From Galbula dea (taxonomy: Eukaryota; Chordata; Aves; Piciformes; Galbulidae), in the NCBI GenBank assembly GCA_013399015.1, contig VWZX01002268.1, positions 434,001-498,000 of the forward strand: a stretch of DNA of 64,000 nucleotides, in the 5' to 3' direction. The translations under genes were made by a program, and so were the position numbers. The notes under the pieces are model-generated. The model saw only the letters and a program-made list of their open reading frames with translations. It made no database searches and had not been told where the DNA came from. Every line of letters begins with the position of its first letter. Position 1 is the first letter of the stretch. This document shows positions 49,640 through 60,600 of this stretch, piece after piece.

Positions 49640-52600
49640 GTAAGAATGTCTCAATGAATAATCATAATACTCCTTCATGATCTTTAAAAATATAAAGCCA
49701 AAAACTGGCCTCAATTAACCATCAGTGACTACTATAGTCTGAGGATTTCATCAAATTGCCAGTGAAAACTCAAAATAAACTTGGCTTCCATCATTTACTG
49801 CTGAGAAATTTCAGCCTAATACTCTGTCCTCTGTATCATCTACTCTCTAACATTTTAGTAAGGAGGAGGAAAACACTAAGGTGAGAAATGTTTCTCTCAT
49901 TGGGACTCTGAAGAAAGGCATAGATAACCTGAGCTGCATTTTGCAACTGCTTTGAAGAAATGTGCTTACATTTTTAAAAAAGTCTTAAATCAGAGAATGC
50001 AGAAATTAGAAATCATGTCCAAGTGACTAGATCAGTGGGCTGACCACTCTGAAGCCATTCCTGTCAGTTATGTTCTATAAGACACGAGAGTGGTGTAAGC
50101 ATTAAAACTAATAGGAATTTCCATGGAGGAGTATATAACCTGATATATCAGACTGAGCTGACCTGTGTGAAGCTCTGCACATCGTTGCCATTCATGTTTT
50201 TTTTAACTGTAGATGCACACAGTTCATATTGTTTGCAGTCTGTGCACACAGATCAACATCCAAACAGTATTTTCAGCAGTTACACTCAATTTGGTTGTTT
50301 CAGTTTCTTGGTGACTAATATTCAGTAGGAACTTTGATTACTTCAGAGGCTTGGAAAATAATTGTAAGAGGAAAGCAGAACAGTTACAAACTGATCCAAA
50401 GACAACCCAAATCAGTGGGAGATTTACATTAACTTCTATAAGCATTCAAGGCTCTCCATAGCAATTTTTTTTCTAGCTGTTGAGAATAAAATGATAGAAG
50501 TTTATACATTTTTGGAATCAAAGTTCTAAAAGAGTGTTAAGTGTTCTGATGAATAATGTACAAAAACTACTTACTGAGCTGCTGAGGAGCTCTTTCTGAG
50601 AATTATTCGTCTGCAAAATCTCCTGGACTCTGGGAGCCTGAGCCCAGAATCTCATTATTTTTAGTATCAGCTTTGAACTTAGATACAGAATCTATAAATT
50701 ATTGTAAGGAATGCTTAATGTACTTTACAATAGAGACTGACTGCTTCTTACTTTTTTTCAGATGGCTATTCCCAGATACTTGCAACCTGTGAGGAAAATC
50801 TGTCCGTCAGTAACGCACAAAATTATGCATCAGTTATTTTGTTTACTGTTTAGCTGTCAAGATCATTTTTATAGGTCTGTCACTTAGAAAGTCACACAAA
50901 TCATGCTGCAGGTTGTTGGAACTTGCCATCCTAATTTACTTGATGTACATGGGAAAAGGTGAGAAGGAAATGGAAAAGACTGCACAAAAAGGTAGCTGAA
51001 ACTGTATCACTATTGTATATCACATCTGTAAAGTGACTTTACAGGAGTAAGGTACCCTACTTTTCCTTATAAATCTTCATCTGACTTGTGGCAGTATTCA
51101 AATATCTATTACTACTGCAATGTAAAGAAACTAAGAGGTTAGAAAAAAACCCCTAAACCACAAACATTAACATGATAGAGAACATGTTTAATTCAGTCTC
51201 TTAGAGTAAAAGTTGTATTTAGAAAAAACATATGGGAAATTATGAACTCTTTGCAGTAAACGCTGAAGGTCTGATTATTATTTTTTTTTATTCCCAAATT
51301 GATGCTATAGGAACAAGTTACAGATGTGTGCACTTTAGAGATCATATCTTTTTCTGCACCTTCATTTTGGAATAATGTCCTTTGTGTGAACGTTTTCTAA
51401 GGTAAGCTGAGAAAAATAGTAGATATTAGAATCAAGGCATTGATAAGCAAGTGAAATTACATATAATTGTATGAGCTTGCAGTAACATATAAAAATCTCA
51501 AACCATGTAATTAATGTATATTAAAGGATACTGTATAGTTCAGGCATTTTGTTAACATTGTGCTGCTCTGCTAGTTACTCTCTGTCTTCTTAGTTTCTAT
51601 TACTTTTACAATACCATTTAAGAAGATTCTAAACATGTCATATTTCTCTGAAAGCATTATGAAATACTGCTTTCTCTGAAAGCACAATGAAATAGTGGCA
51701 CCAGTGGTCAAAGATACAAAGTTATTTCTATTACTGATTTTTGCTTTTGAGCATTACTGTCTATTATTTAAAAACTATAATCTTCATAATTCACATTACC
51801 TGTGTAAAGCAAAATATAGACATGATATTTTATGACTTTGTTAAAGCTGTGGAGAATATGACATCGTATGAAGGACTTTGTGGGTAAAATTTCTATGTAT
51901 TTAATCTAATGCTGATTAATGAAATTTGGAAATAAACCAGAAATGCCTAATGAGTAGTATGTTCATTTTTAGCAGCTCAGATTATTTAAAAAGGCAAAAC
52001 ATTTATAGTAAGATTAATCTTATTTAACTTTATCTATTTGAAAGATATAAAATCAAGTTTAAGCACTAGATCCCTCTACAGTAAGGGATAAAGTACTTTG
52101 TAAAGAGTTGGATCAACATACATAGTGATTCATTTAACTTCCCTGAAGACTGAATGTAAATAGCACCTGCTTTTCTCTCTAAATATTATGTCTGCAGGCA
52201 ATGAAAGATACAATAAACTCTATATAATTGGAAGAGTAACACAATTCTGTTGAGGAAAGAAAGGAAAGCTACTGATCTTCACAGAGTTAATTGGAAAGAA
52301 AGGGTCTCATACAGCACCTTTACTTTTTCCAAACATGACACATGCAACATTTGCATTCAAGCATATATATGTTGATACAAGCAGCCTACAAATATGGCTT
52401 GGAAAAGCTCTGAATATCTGAATGTCTTGATGCTAGTGATATTGTGACAGTAATTAATACTAAATATATTCTTGGCACAATGCTGGGCACTGTGAAGACC
52501 TAAAAATTGAATTAGTTATTTGATTATTCCAAAGCACAAGGCTACATACATTTTTTTTTCCCTAATCTGCATTTAATCCATCATTTCTATGCCAAAACAC

Positions 52601-52745
52601 AGCAGTATCATCTTCATATAAATATCTGTAATCATTACTTGTCTTCAGCTCTGCTCTCTTTCACAAAAGGTTGTCATAGGACATTAATTATCATTAGCTT
52701 AATAATGTCATGTTATTCATGTCTCTTATTGCACTTGCCAAACCT
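49640..52745. other. unique AT-rich DNA, no gene seen
   Basis: No gene or family repeat was recognised. A 28-base imperfect tandem duplication at 51643-51698 is listed separately. Confidence 0.5.
51643..51698 (+). repeat. 28-base imperfect tandem duplication
   Basis: TTTCTCTGAAAGCATTATGA and eight more bases are followed by a copy that differs at a few positions. Confidence 0.85.
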
Positions 52746-52749
52746 CTGT

Positions 52750-53190
52750 CCTGTTAAGGTATGGAAGTTTTCTATGAACAATTACTGCTTCTTTGTAACT
52801 ATAGTTGACTTGAAGAAAACATTTGACACCTTAAACTGAAACATTGTTTTCTTCTTCCAGTAACATAGAGTTACTCAGAAATAGTGATGGTTGTCAGAGT
52901 CTTTTACAATACTTCTAAATGCACTGTGAGCACTGATGGATAACAGCATAGATAATTCAACCTGACTAGTGGAGTGTTGCAAGAAAATATCCTTACCCAA
53001 TTTCTTTTCATCTTTATCATGCATACCATGTCAGACAAAAATACTGGGAACAGTTTTAGATTAATTTTTCAGAGTGAACAAGTCCCATAAGCACCTATCA
53101 AGGTTGTTATCCTTCACAAACAGTGTTCACTGATTTTATTGCTCTTCCAGAGGAGAGCTTTAACTGTGCACAGCACTTTCAAATGCTAAA
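52750..53190 (+). mobile_element. fossil non-LTR reverse transcriptase, not CR1-like
   Basis: Across frameshifts the translation follows the order of a non-LTR reverse-transcriptase palm domain. Motif A is FVTIVDLKKTFDTLN (catalytic Asp codon 52807). After a frame change comes SKCTVSTDG, then motif B, NLTSGVLQENILTQFLFIFI (from about 52956; functional relatives have SGV-QG--L-P-LF). Next is FRLIFQSEQ and motif C, LLLFQRRALTVHS (F codon 53145), where relatives have LFADDCAL. The two catalytic aspartates of motif C are lost and there are at least six stops. The LFADDCAL pattern belongs to a lineage distinct from CR1 (whose motif is FADDTKL); I cannot name the clade with certainty. No 5' or 3' end of the element was found. 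It is clearly dead and probably very old. Confidence 0.6.
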
Positions 53191-54975
53191 TAGAAAGCCA
53201 ATGAAGGTGAGGCATGAGGCCAGCGCCTTTTGGACAGAAATGTCATAATAAATGTCTTTCATACCCCATAGTTCCATTTGAACAATGAATAGTTTGTGTC
53301 TGTTCTGCTCTTTCTGTTCTCATTCAGTAGAACATTAATATGACAGGTACTACTAGTTATGAGGAGTAGTACAGTATCATCCTTTGAACAGGCTTCAGGA
53401 TAACAACAGAAACACTTGTTATTAATAATATGTATTATGCACTGTAATTTTCTAAGAAAAATGTAAATCTTTAGCTTCTTTTTTTTAGTGTATATTATAT
53501 TAGCATGCATACAGACACATACATTGCTGCCTACAGTTTCCCTTATAAAATTCCTCTTTAGGAAATACAGTGGAACTCCATCTTCACTCTTTACATGCCT
53601 AAAGGCTACCAAACACAGTATCACTAAGAAGAAGGAAAAAAAAAAAACCAAAAACACAAAACAAACAACAAGAAAGCAAATCCAAAACAAAACCTGGGGC
53701 AATCAGAAGTGTATTACCAAAATAATCAGTCTTCACATATCATACAATACTTGCAGATGTTTATCCTCATTAACTTCCTATATCAGACTATATTGCTGAA
53801 GTGTTATTCAACATAATAATATACTAATAAACAAATAATAAATATATTAGTTTGAATATATTTATCGACTAATCAGCTGGTTTTTGTAAAATCTTACTGT
53901 AGTTTGGGTGGAATGAAAGGTAACTCAAAAGGTTGCTAAAGTACAAACATGTTTTTTTTGTTTCAGTTACAAAATCTGTGTGTGCTCAGAAATGTTATGA
54001 CAGATAAAAAATGCATACTAAGCATTAACAACAAGAAGATCTTAAAAAAATACAAAGCTTTTGTTGCAGAGTGTATTTTGAAGACTGACAACATTCTTCC
54101 AGTTAATACATGAATATAGTTTATCATTATTATCAGTACTGACCTTTGCCAATTTTACTGGTGAAATTCTATTGCTCTCCAATGTTCTGAAGACATGCAT
54201 CTTGTATCTTTATCTTAAAATTTAACCTCAATTCAGACAGGAACTTTCTATATATCCATTGCTATTGTAGCCATTCAGTCTTCACTACTCTGCTTCTCTT
54301 CTGCTTCTCCAATATCTACTCTGCCCACCACAACTTTGCTACATAAGATCTTCACTGCAGGGCTCATAATATCACTTCCTCTTTCTTCTATCCCATTTCT
54401 GAAATCCACCCATTTAATTCTCTATCCATATCTGGGCACTGAACTGTAGAACAGTTCTTGTCTCCTAAGCTTTCACTTTGGGGTTTTTTGGCCTCTATTT
54501 CTTTCTCACTCAAAAGGATTCTTATCCCAACACTTTAATCTTCTGTATGTTTGCAGGATAGTTGTTTCATCTACTAATGGTTTCTGACAGACTTATGAAC
54601 ATTTTATACACGATTAATCATACAAATACTTCATATATTTTCTCAGAATAACACACATATAAATATGAAGTATTTTTCCAATATCTCCTTCCTCTAATTT
54701 CCATTCTTGTATGCAATTTTATTATTTCATCTGACTTGTAATGTCTCCTAAGATTTCTGTTAAGAATTTTTACTCTTTTCAAAATGCAGAATTGCTTATA
54801 GGAAGTCCTAGCTCAGTACTTTTGTAAGGTAAAATTGTATTTCCCTCATGACATCTCTAGCAGACTATTTAGGGAGACATCAGAGGAGGGCTGTGATGCC
54901 ATAATGCCTATATTTTGTTACACAAGCACCATGGACATCTATCTTTCATATACTCATAATTTTTTAATATTTTTC
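53191..54975. other. unique AT-rich DNA, no gene seen
   Basis: Includes an A/C-rich tract (about 53628-53700) that yields a long low-complexity reverse frame (53259-53702), which is not credible as a gene. Nothing else was recognised. Confidence 0.5.
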
Positions 54976-55690
54976 TTTTTTTTTTTTTTTTTTTGACACA
55001 GGAGCACTTTCACAAGAATTTTATTCTCTGTAAGGGGACAGGTTGTTGACTGCTCAGCTCTTTGTCAGCAGTTTTCATAGATGCACACTGTCAATTCTAC
55101 AGTGGCTTGTATTTGTTCATGTTTTCCAAAAGTTCATTTATTGCCACTTGGAGGTGGTCCAGCTTTAGAAGATCTGAAGAAAAGTCTGTCTGCTATCTCT
55201 GTTGAAATACACTTGAACTGAGTGAATTTTTCACTATCTTAACAGTAACGTCATTATATGAAAAGAAAGAAGAGGTGATACTTGTCATGCTAGTGTTGTC
55301 TTCACTGAGCTGCTGATAAAATTCTTCTGATTGCCTCAGGTTACTGGCTTTCTCTGCAATTTCCTGACATAAGATTTGAGAGAGAACATCTTCTGCAGCT
55401 TTGACAGCAGCTACATTTCCTTTTACTTTGTTACCATAAGACTAACTCAATTTATTCTGGGGCTTTTTTTGATGTTTCCCACGATCCTCCTCTTTAGGGT
55501 CCTGCATACCTTAGTGTGTTTCATTCCAATGTCTTTTTGGTTTTCTTTACCAATATTCTTATCTCTCAGTTGTATTTCTACTTCAGTGGCATGAATGTAG
55601 ACATCCAGTCTGACTTTTAGTGATTTGTAAGCTGTCTCTATTTCTGAATGAAAGAGGTTGATGCTGATGTTCCTGTCATATTTTGCTGTT
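54976..55690 (-). pseudogene. processed pseudogene of an unidentified coiled-coil-like protein
   Basis: Read on the minus strand, a coding-like stretch of about 80 codons is open from near 55690 (TAKYDRNISI, then SLKVRLDVYIHATEVEIQLR). It breaks by frameshift near 55450 at an A-run and resumes in another frame as VKGNVAAVKAAEDVLSQILC, then KASNLRQSEEFYQQLSEDN and SYNDVTVKIVKNSLSSS. An internal TAG follows, then DLLKLDHLQVAINELLENMN and a stop. About 110 bases of 3'UTR-like sequence follow, with AATAAA (55020-55025 on the plus strand), then 24 bases later a 19-base poly-A tract (plus-strand T at 54976-54994). A polyadenylation signal at the right distance from an encoded poly-A tail is the hallmark of a retrocopied mRNA. 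Charged, helix-rich composition suggests a coiled coil. The parent gene is not identified, and target duplications are not clear. The alternative is the decayed last exon of a real gene, because TTTCCAACAG at its upstream edge looks like a splice acceptor. Confidence 0.65.
55020..55025 (-). terminator. polyadenylation signal AATAAA of the pseudogene
   Basis: AATAAA on the minus strand, 24 bases before the poly-A tract, in the position of a normal mRNA 3' end. Confidence 0.6.
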
Positions 55691-55696
55691 GGAAAT

Positions 55697-55712
55697 AAAA
55701 AAAAAAAAAAAA
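55697..55712 (+). repeat. A16 homopolymer
   Basis: Sixteen A residues at the upstream edge of the reverse-strand pseudogene. On the minus strand they form a T-run before TTTCCAACAG, so they could be a polypyrimidine tract or mark the insertion target. Confidence 0.8.
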
Positions 55713-56640
55713 GTCAATGGTCTAGAAAGATAGCAAGGCTCATCAGCACTGGTGATTTATGATGGTCAAGAATAGGAGAAAAAAAGACATGTGGGCAGGG
55801 AACAAACAAACTTTTCATAAGAAATATCAATAATTTCACTTCACGTTTGTGTTGTTTCTTTTTATTTGTCTTGAAAGAATCTGGGAACAAAGCTGCTTCA
55901 TATTAAGACCTGTTGACTTTGTCAAGAAAGCTTTAGGTTGTTTTATAATTTAGCTGAGACTTCCAGCTGAAGTTAATGAACAAGGGATCAAGATTGTATA
56001 ACTGAAAAATTAACTGACCTACTACAAATTTGATTTAAAAAATACACATTATTTTATTATAAAAAAGTTTTTATTTCCTCCTTTTGTACAAGGCTTTATA
56101 TTAAAGAAAAGGTTGACTGCTTGCCTCAGTGTACTTCGTTGGTCTAATGATATGTCTTGATCTTCCATCAGGACATAGTGTTTTCCAAGTACAGTTTTGC
56201 TGTTTATGATAATGAACAAAGAAGTTTATCAGAGAACTACAGTACTGTTCCTCTAAAAGTAATAGTGCTTGTAGTAATTGTTTCATTAAAATAATCCATA
56301 CTCACTTTACCAAAGTAATCAGTAAAGGCTAACCTTTAAAATATTAAAATAAATGACAAATACAGTGGTGAGGAAATACCTTTCAGGAAAACAGCTGAAG
56401 CAAAGTAAAATCATTGCTATTACTGTTGTTATTATTATTGGAGATAGTTATGATTACTCTGTATTTAGCTTTCCTTTGCTTGGACTGCTGAGCAATGACC
56501 CTCCATTTCTCACATAAAATTCAAATATATCAACATACTCTTATAAAACTGTATAAATATATATCTGCATAACATCAACTCAAGACAGAAATAACTGAAA
56601 CTCAAACACTGAGGAGCATCAGATTAAGATGTTTAAATAT
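55713..56640. other. unique AT-rich DNA, no gene seen
   Basis: Contains a TTATTATTATT run near 56429-56440. Nothing else was recognised. Confidence 0.5.
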
Positions 56641-56649
56641 TTCTAGTTA

Positions 56650-56915
56650 AGTCTGATTGCTGCTTTTGATAAAATTACAGTATAAGTGGTTTCAGAGAAC
56701 ACAGCAGATGCAATATATTTAGATTTTACTGAAGCATTTGATGTGCTGTGTTGTGAAACCACACAAAATTAATTCAAGTTGGTGCAGATAAGAGAACAGT
56801 ACCACTGAGCCTGGTGGAAGTCATTGGAGAATCATAACCAAAGAATCATGATAATTACTCTAGGCTTGATGTGGAGGAGTTTCTGAAAAGAGTGATAAGA
56901 TCTGGTGTCTCTTTT
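56650..56915 (+). mobile_element. old CR1-type reverse-transcriptase fragment
   Basis: One frame reads DKITV, a stop, then VVSENTADAIYLDFTEAFDVL (GAT of D at 56668). This matches motif A of the CR1 reverse transcriptase, where active elements have a D-IYLDFSKAFDTV-type string. GAGAACAGTACCACTGAGCCTGG and related text downstream is only loosely CR1-like. No FADD region or 3' terminus follows. The divergence suggests an ancient CR1 or L3-type copy. Confidence 0.5.
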
Positions 56916-59900
56916 TCTCTTGTCTTCTATCTATTGTGTGATGATAAAAATATAAAATGCTTAAAATTCTTAGGTATGTACATTATTTTTGGAGTTGGTT
57001 GAGAATTTGGAGATAAAATCTGTGGACAGTTGTCTGGGTTTTTTTCTGGGAAAATTTATAGTCATGAATGGAGAGCAGGTAAGAGAAAGTCTGTAGTAAT
57101 TTTCTTTACTGATTTGAATAGAGTCATATTTTTCTTGAAGCTGGACCTTGCTTAGATTTTTATACTAACTCAGACATTCCCACCACGAAATGGTAGTCAT
57201 AAGGCTGCTCTGCATACTGAGGGCAACAGTAAATGCAGTAATTTGACATGAAAAATGTGGGAAATTTTAGGAAACTAAGAATTTATGGAGAAATTGGGTA
57301 TCCGTGAATTCTTCTAGCCTGTGGAAAGACAAATAAGGAGGGAATGATGTATTAGGGCTTCCCCATATCTGTAATCTTAATTAAAAAAGTGTGTATCTTA
57401 CTACCTATTTTTTTCTACTTCCATGTACTAATAGGCTTACTCTATTTATGCAGAGTAATTCATCTTCCCCTTACTTCTTTTGTTCCAATTTATGCCTAGC
57501 TCTGTTTCACTAAAAATAAAGAGAAGGATTTTACAGAAGATTTTAATGAGAGCTTAGAGATTTGGGGAAATTCTGGCTAGCTATTCTGCTTGTTTTCAAA
57601 TAAATAAATAAGAACTTGCAAGCATACGAGCCTAGGGAGAGCTTAATTAAAGTGAATGGGGAAATTAAACTGAAGAAAGAGATAAGGCAGCAAGAAAAGA
57701 AAGAAAATTAGGAAGGGAAACTGCTGAAGAAGTGAAGAAGAATAAAACACCAAGTACCAGGAAATCAAAACATGATATTTCCTAATCATGTTGTGAATAT
57801 TCTTTTTGGTAGCTCTTCTTACAGACGTCCTCCATTGACACCTATCACATAAGTAAGACCTCCCTAGTGAAAGGACAGGTATTGTGCTCCTACTGTGAGA
57901 CTCACTATGCAAAGGGTCTTACATCAACTGAAGCATTTACCTACATGGATAAATTTCCAGACATAGAACTGGCAGAATAATTAGTCTATTTTGAACTATT
58001 CTAATATGATTCCCCACTGTCAAATTATTTTGGAACAGAAGTGTTTTTATTATATAGAACTAAAGTAACTAATCTTGAGGACAGCTGTATTTAAACAGTG
58101 ATTGACTGTCCACATAAGAGATTTATATAAGTATAGCTAGTAGTAAAATAATTTGATTGTTGCAGCTATGCAGAAATTACCCCACATAAATATACATTTA
58201 CTCTAGGATATAATAATACATGGCCTTTTCCCAGTAGGTGAATTCTTAAGCATGGACAACAAATTTAAACGTGAAGAAAGACAGCTTTTTTAAAAAGACT
58301 TATAGTATGAGTCATTGGAAGTTTTGAAAATATACTCTTCTTTGACCTGTAGAATAGAAGGCTGACAGAGGTCACATTAACATTTTGTAGGGAGAAGTAA
58401 TAGCTTTTATTAGGCTAAACTGTAAGTTTAAAAGAAATTAACAACATCTGAAAAGAAGCAGCCAAATCCAAACTAAGTGGTGGTTAGAGAAAGGGACCCT
58501 TAATTACTGCTTCTTTTGCTAATAAGTTTACTGACAGACAGTTATTAGATGTTTGCAGTACAAAGAGGCTGCATGGATAGCTGATTTGGCTGTGAGCTGG
58601 AGTAGGTGACCATTCCAAATCTTCAGTAATGGCCTATCTCTGACATAAGTAGACGACCATATAGTCAGGAGCAGAGGTAGCAGATGTCACTTTACACCTA
58701 AACAGAGATGGAAATGTCTAATTAAAACAAGGCTTATATGTATTGTTTTATATTTTTCTACTTGTACTAAGCTCTTCCCTGGTGTTTGTTTTTTTCTGTT
58801 TCGTAGATTTTTAGTTGTTTTTTTGGTTTGTTTTGGTTTTTTTTTCCTTCCATTTCCATGCAAATTTGGTCTATGGATTGGTTTTTTTGAAAGCATATAA
58901 AAATTAATTTTCTCTGAAATTTTCAACCATAACCTGAGCTTAGTCTTTATTTTTTAAATCTCACTTAGTAATTCATATGATTTTTTACAAGTTTCTTTGA
59001 ATTTTAGGGGGGATGTATCTTTCTGTTCAAAGAAGAAAAATTTCACAAACTTGTTAATCCCAAAAGTAACTTATCCATAAACGACATTGTAGATATTTTA
59101 ACAGAAGAAAAACTGACTCCCAAATATGTCATTAATCTGTAATTAACCCTAGATTTCCTAAAATATGCAGAAAATATTTGAAAGAAGAAAAGTGAACATA
59201 AATTAAAACAAAAGAAATCTGGTCACTTTGTTATGATGTTTGGGAGAAGAAAGAGAATTGAAATGTGAACAAGACCTAAATCCACTTGATGGAAAATATG
59301 TCTGGTGAAAAACTATTTTATAATGATACTCAGGGAGAAAGGTAGGTAGTTGAGTAGTAACATTACAAAATAGGATCCTATGAGGCCATTGAGCATGCTT
59401 TGTATTGTTTGAAAAGTCAGTGAGTTCTATTTTGGCTGTGACTTTAAAAAGTTAATTTAAGAAATGCTCAAAACATCCTTCAGATTTCACTCAGAATTTT
59501 TCTGACTGCCAAAGTACTTTGACTTCACAAGGAAAACTTCTAGTGCCAGAGGCAAAAGTACGTTAGTTAAAGCTGAGGGAGAGGCACAAGTACGTGTTTG
59601 GCTGTGCAACCATAGGCCTTGGTTAGCTCACGTCCTCACACCACAAATCTCTCTCATGGAATAAGTACAACTGTACTACATTAACTAGAAGCTAATGACA
59701 CTAATGAATTCCTATGAACAAGCACCAAAAACAAAATAATCACAAAAGTTAAGGCAAATGCCACACACAGAACACAATTTTGAAATTCATTCATTTTTTT
59801 AATGTCAATCTGAATTGAAGGAATATCATGCATTTTAGTTTTCACCTTATGCATTCCTTGAAAGAGAATCAAAATCATCTATCTGTTTATCCATTCACAA

Positions 59901-60333
59901 CATTTACACAGTAGCTCACATGTGTTGTCTGCAGCTCAAGAAGGTGATTTATATTTGGAGATATTGCACATAGCTGTTTCATGGAATTCAGAATGAAAAA
60001 AAAAGTTATAAACTGAATAAGGAAGAAAAACCATCATTGAATCTAGAAGAAAAAAAAATCTGTTTTCCTTTCAATTCTAAATATCATCCCCAGCTTATTT
60101 TTAGAAGAGTTTGTACAAGAAAAACCTTGTTTGGAATTTTAACTCACATAGTTTCATCACTTAAGTAATTTTCTCATACATTAATCAGTTACACCATGTG
60201 AGATGTGTCTCATTAATGTAAGAACTATGAGCAACATAATGAGATATAGCATTAATGAAAAGATGTAGAAATATTTCGAAAACTTACCAATCTAAATTTA
60301 AAATCCCCAACATCTAGCACTTTCTGATGCATG
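56916..60333. other. unique AT-rich DNA, no gene seen
   Basis: No recognised gene, RNA or family repeat. T/G-rich tracts at about 58786-58886 generate a low-complexity reverse frame (58687-58926) that is not credible. Confidence 0.5.
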
Positions 60334-60470
60334 ATCACAGAATCACAGAATGTTAGGAATTGGAAGGGACCTTGAGAGATCATCTAGTCCAACCTCCCTG
60401 CCAGAGCAGGATTCCCTAGACCAGGTCACACAGAAGCACATCCAGACAGGTTTTGAATATCTCCAGAGAA
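60334..60470 (-). mobile_element. CR1 LINE 3' terminal fragment
   Basis: ATCACAGAATCACAGAATG at left is the CR1 terminus on the minus strand. GGAATTGGAAGGGACCTTG, GATCATCTAGTCCAACCTCC, TAGACCAGGTCACAC and TTTTGAATATCTCCAGAGA follow, after which the match stops. Only about 137 bases are present, all 3'UTR plus the very end of ORF2. It belongs to the same subfamily as the 13.5-kb copy, since both carry TTTTGAATA(C/T)CTCCAGAGAA. Confidence 0.9.
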
Positions 60471-60530
60471 TGATGAATGTAAAATGTTACTGATATAAAA
60501 TGGTAAGTTTTTCATGTCATTTTGATGCAG

Positions 60531-60600
60531 GTTCTGAGATTCTCCAGGCTGCAGTGAAAAAGGGACTCTACTCAGCTGTCCAAAGAACAAGAATGATCAG
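60531..60600 (+). other. possible small coding exon (low confidence)
   Basis: An acceptor (TTTTTCATGTCATTTTGATGCAG ending at 60530, moderately pyrimidine-rich) and a perfect donor (CAG|GTAAGAGT at 60598-60608) bracket 70 bases. Only one of three frames is open, reading SEILQAAVKKGLYSAVQRTR and a few more residues, entering with two bases of a split codon and leaving with two. The helical, basic peptide was not recognised. The phases do not join directly to the 49.5-kb candidate. It lies 60 bases beyond a CR1 fragment. Confidence 0.22.

Noticed and set aside
49385..49714. 109-codon reverse open frame
   Set aside because: Overlaps the forward exon candidate and contains a poly-lysine run from a T-tract; no motif or splice support.
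53259..53702. 147-codon reverse-strand open frame
   Set aside because: Low-complexity, driven by A/C-rich tracts (F/V/L-rich peptide), with no family motif and no splice or promoter context.
58687..58926. 79-codon reverse frame rich in K, P and T
   Set aside because: Translation of T/G-rich simple sequence.
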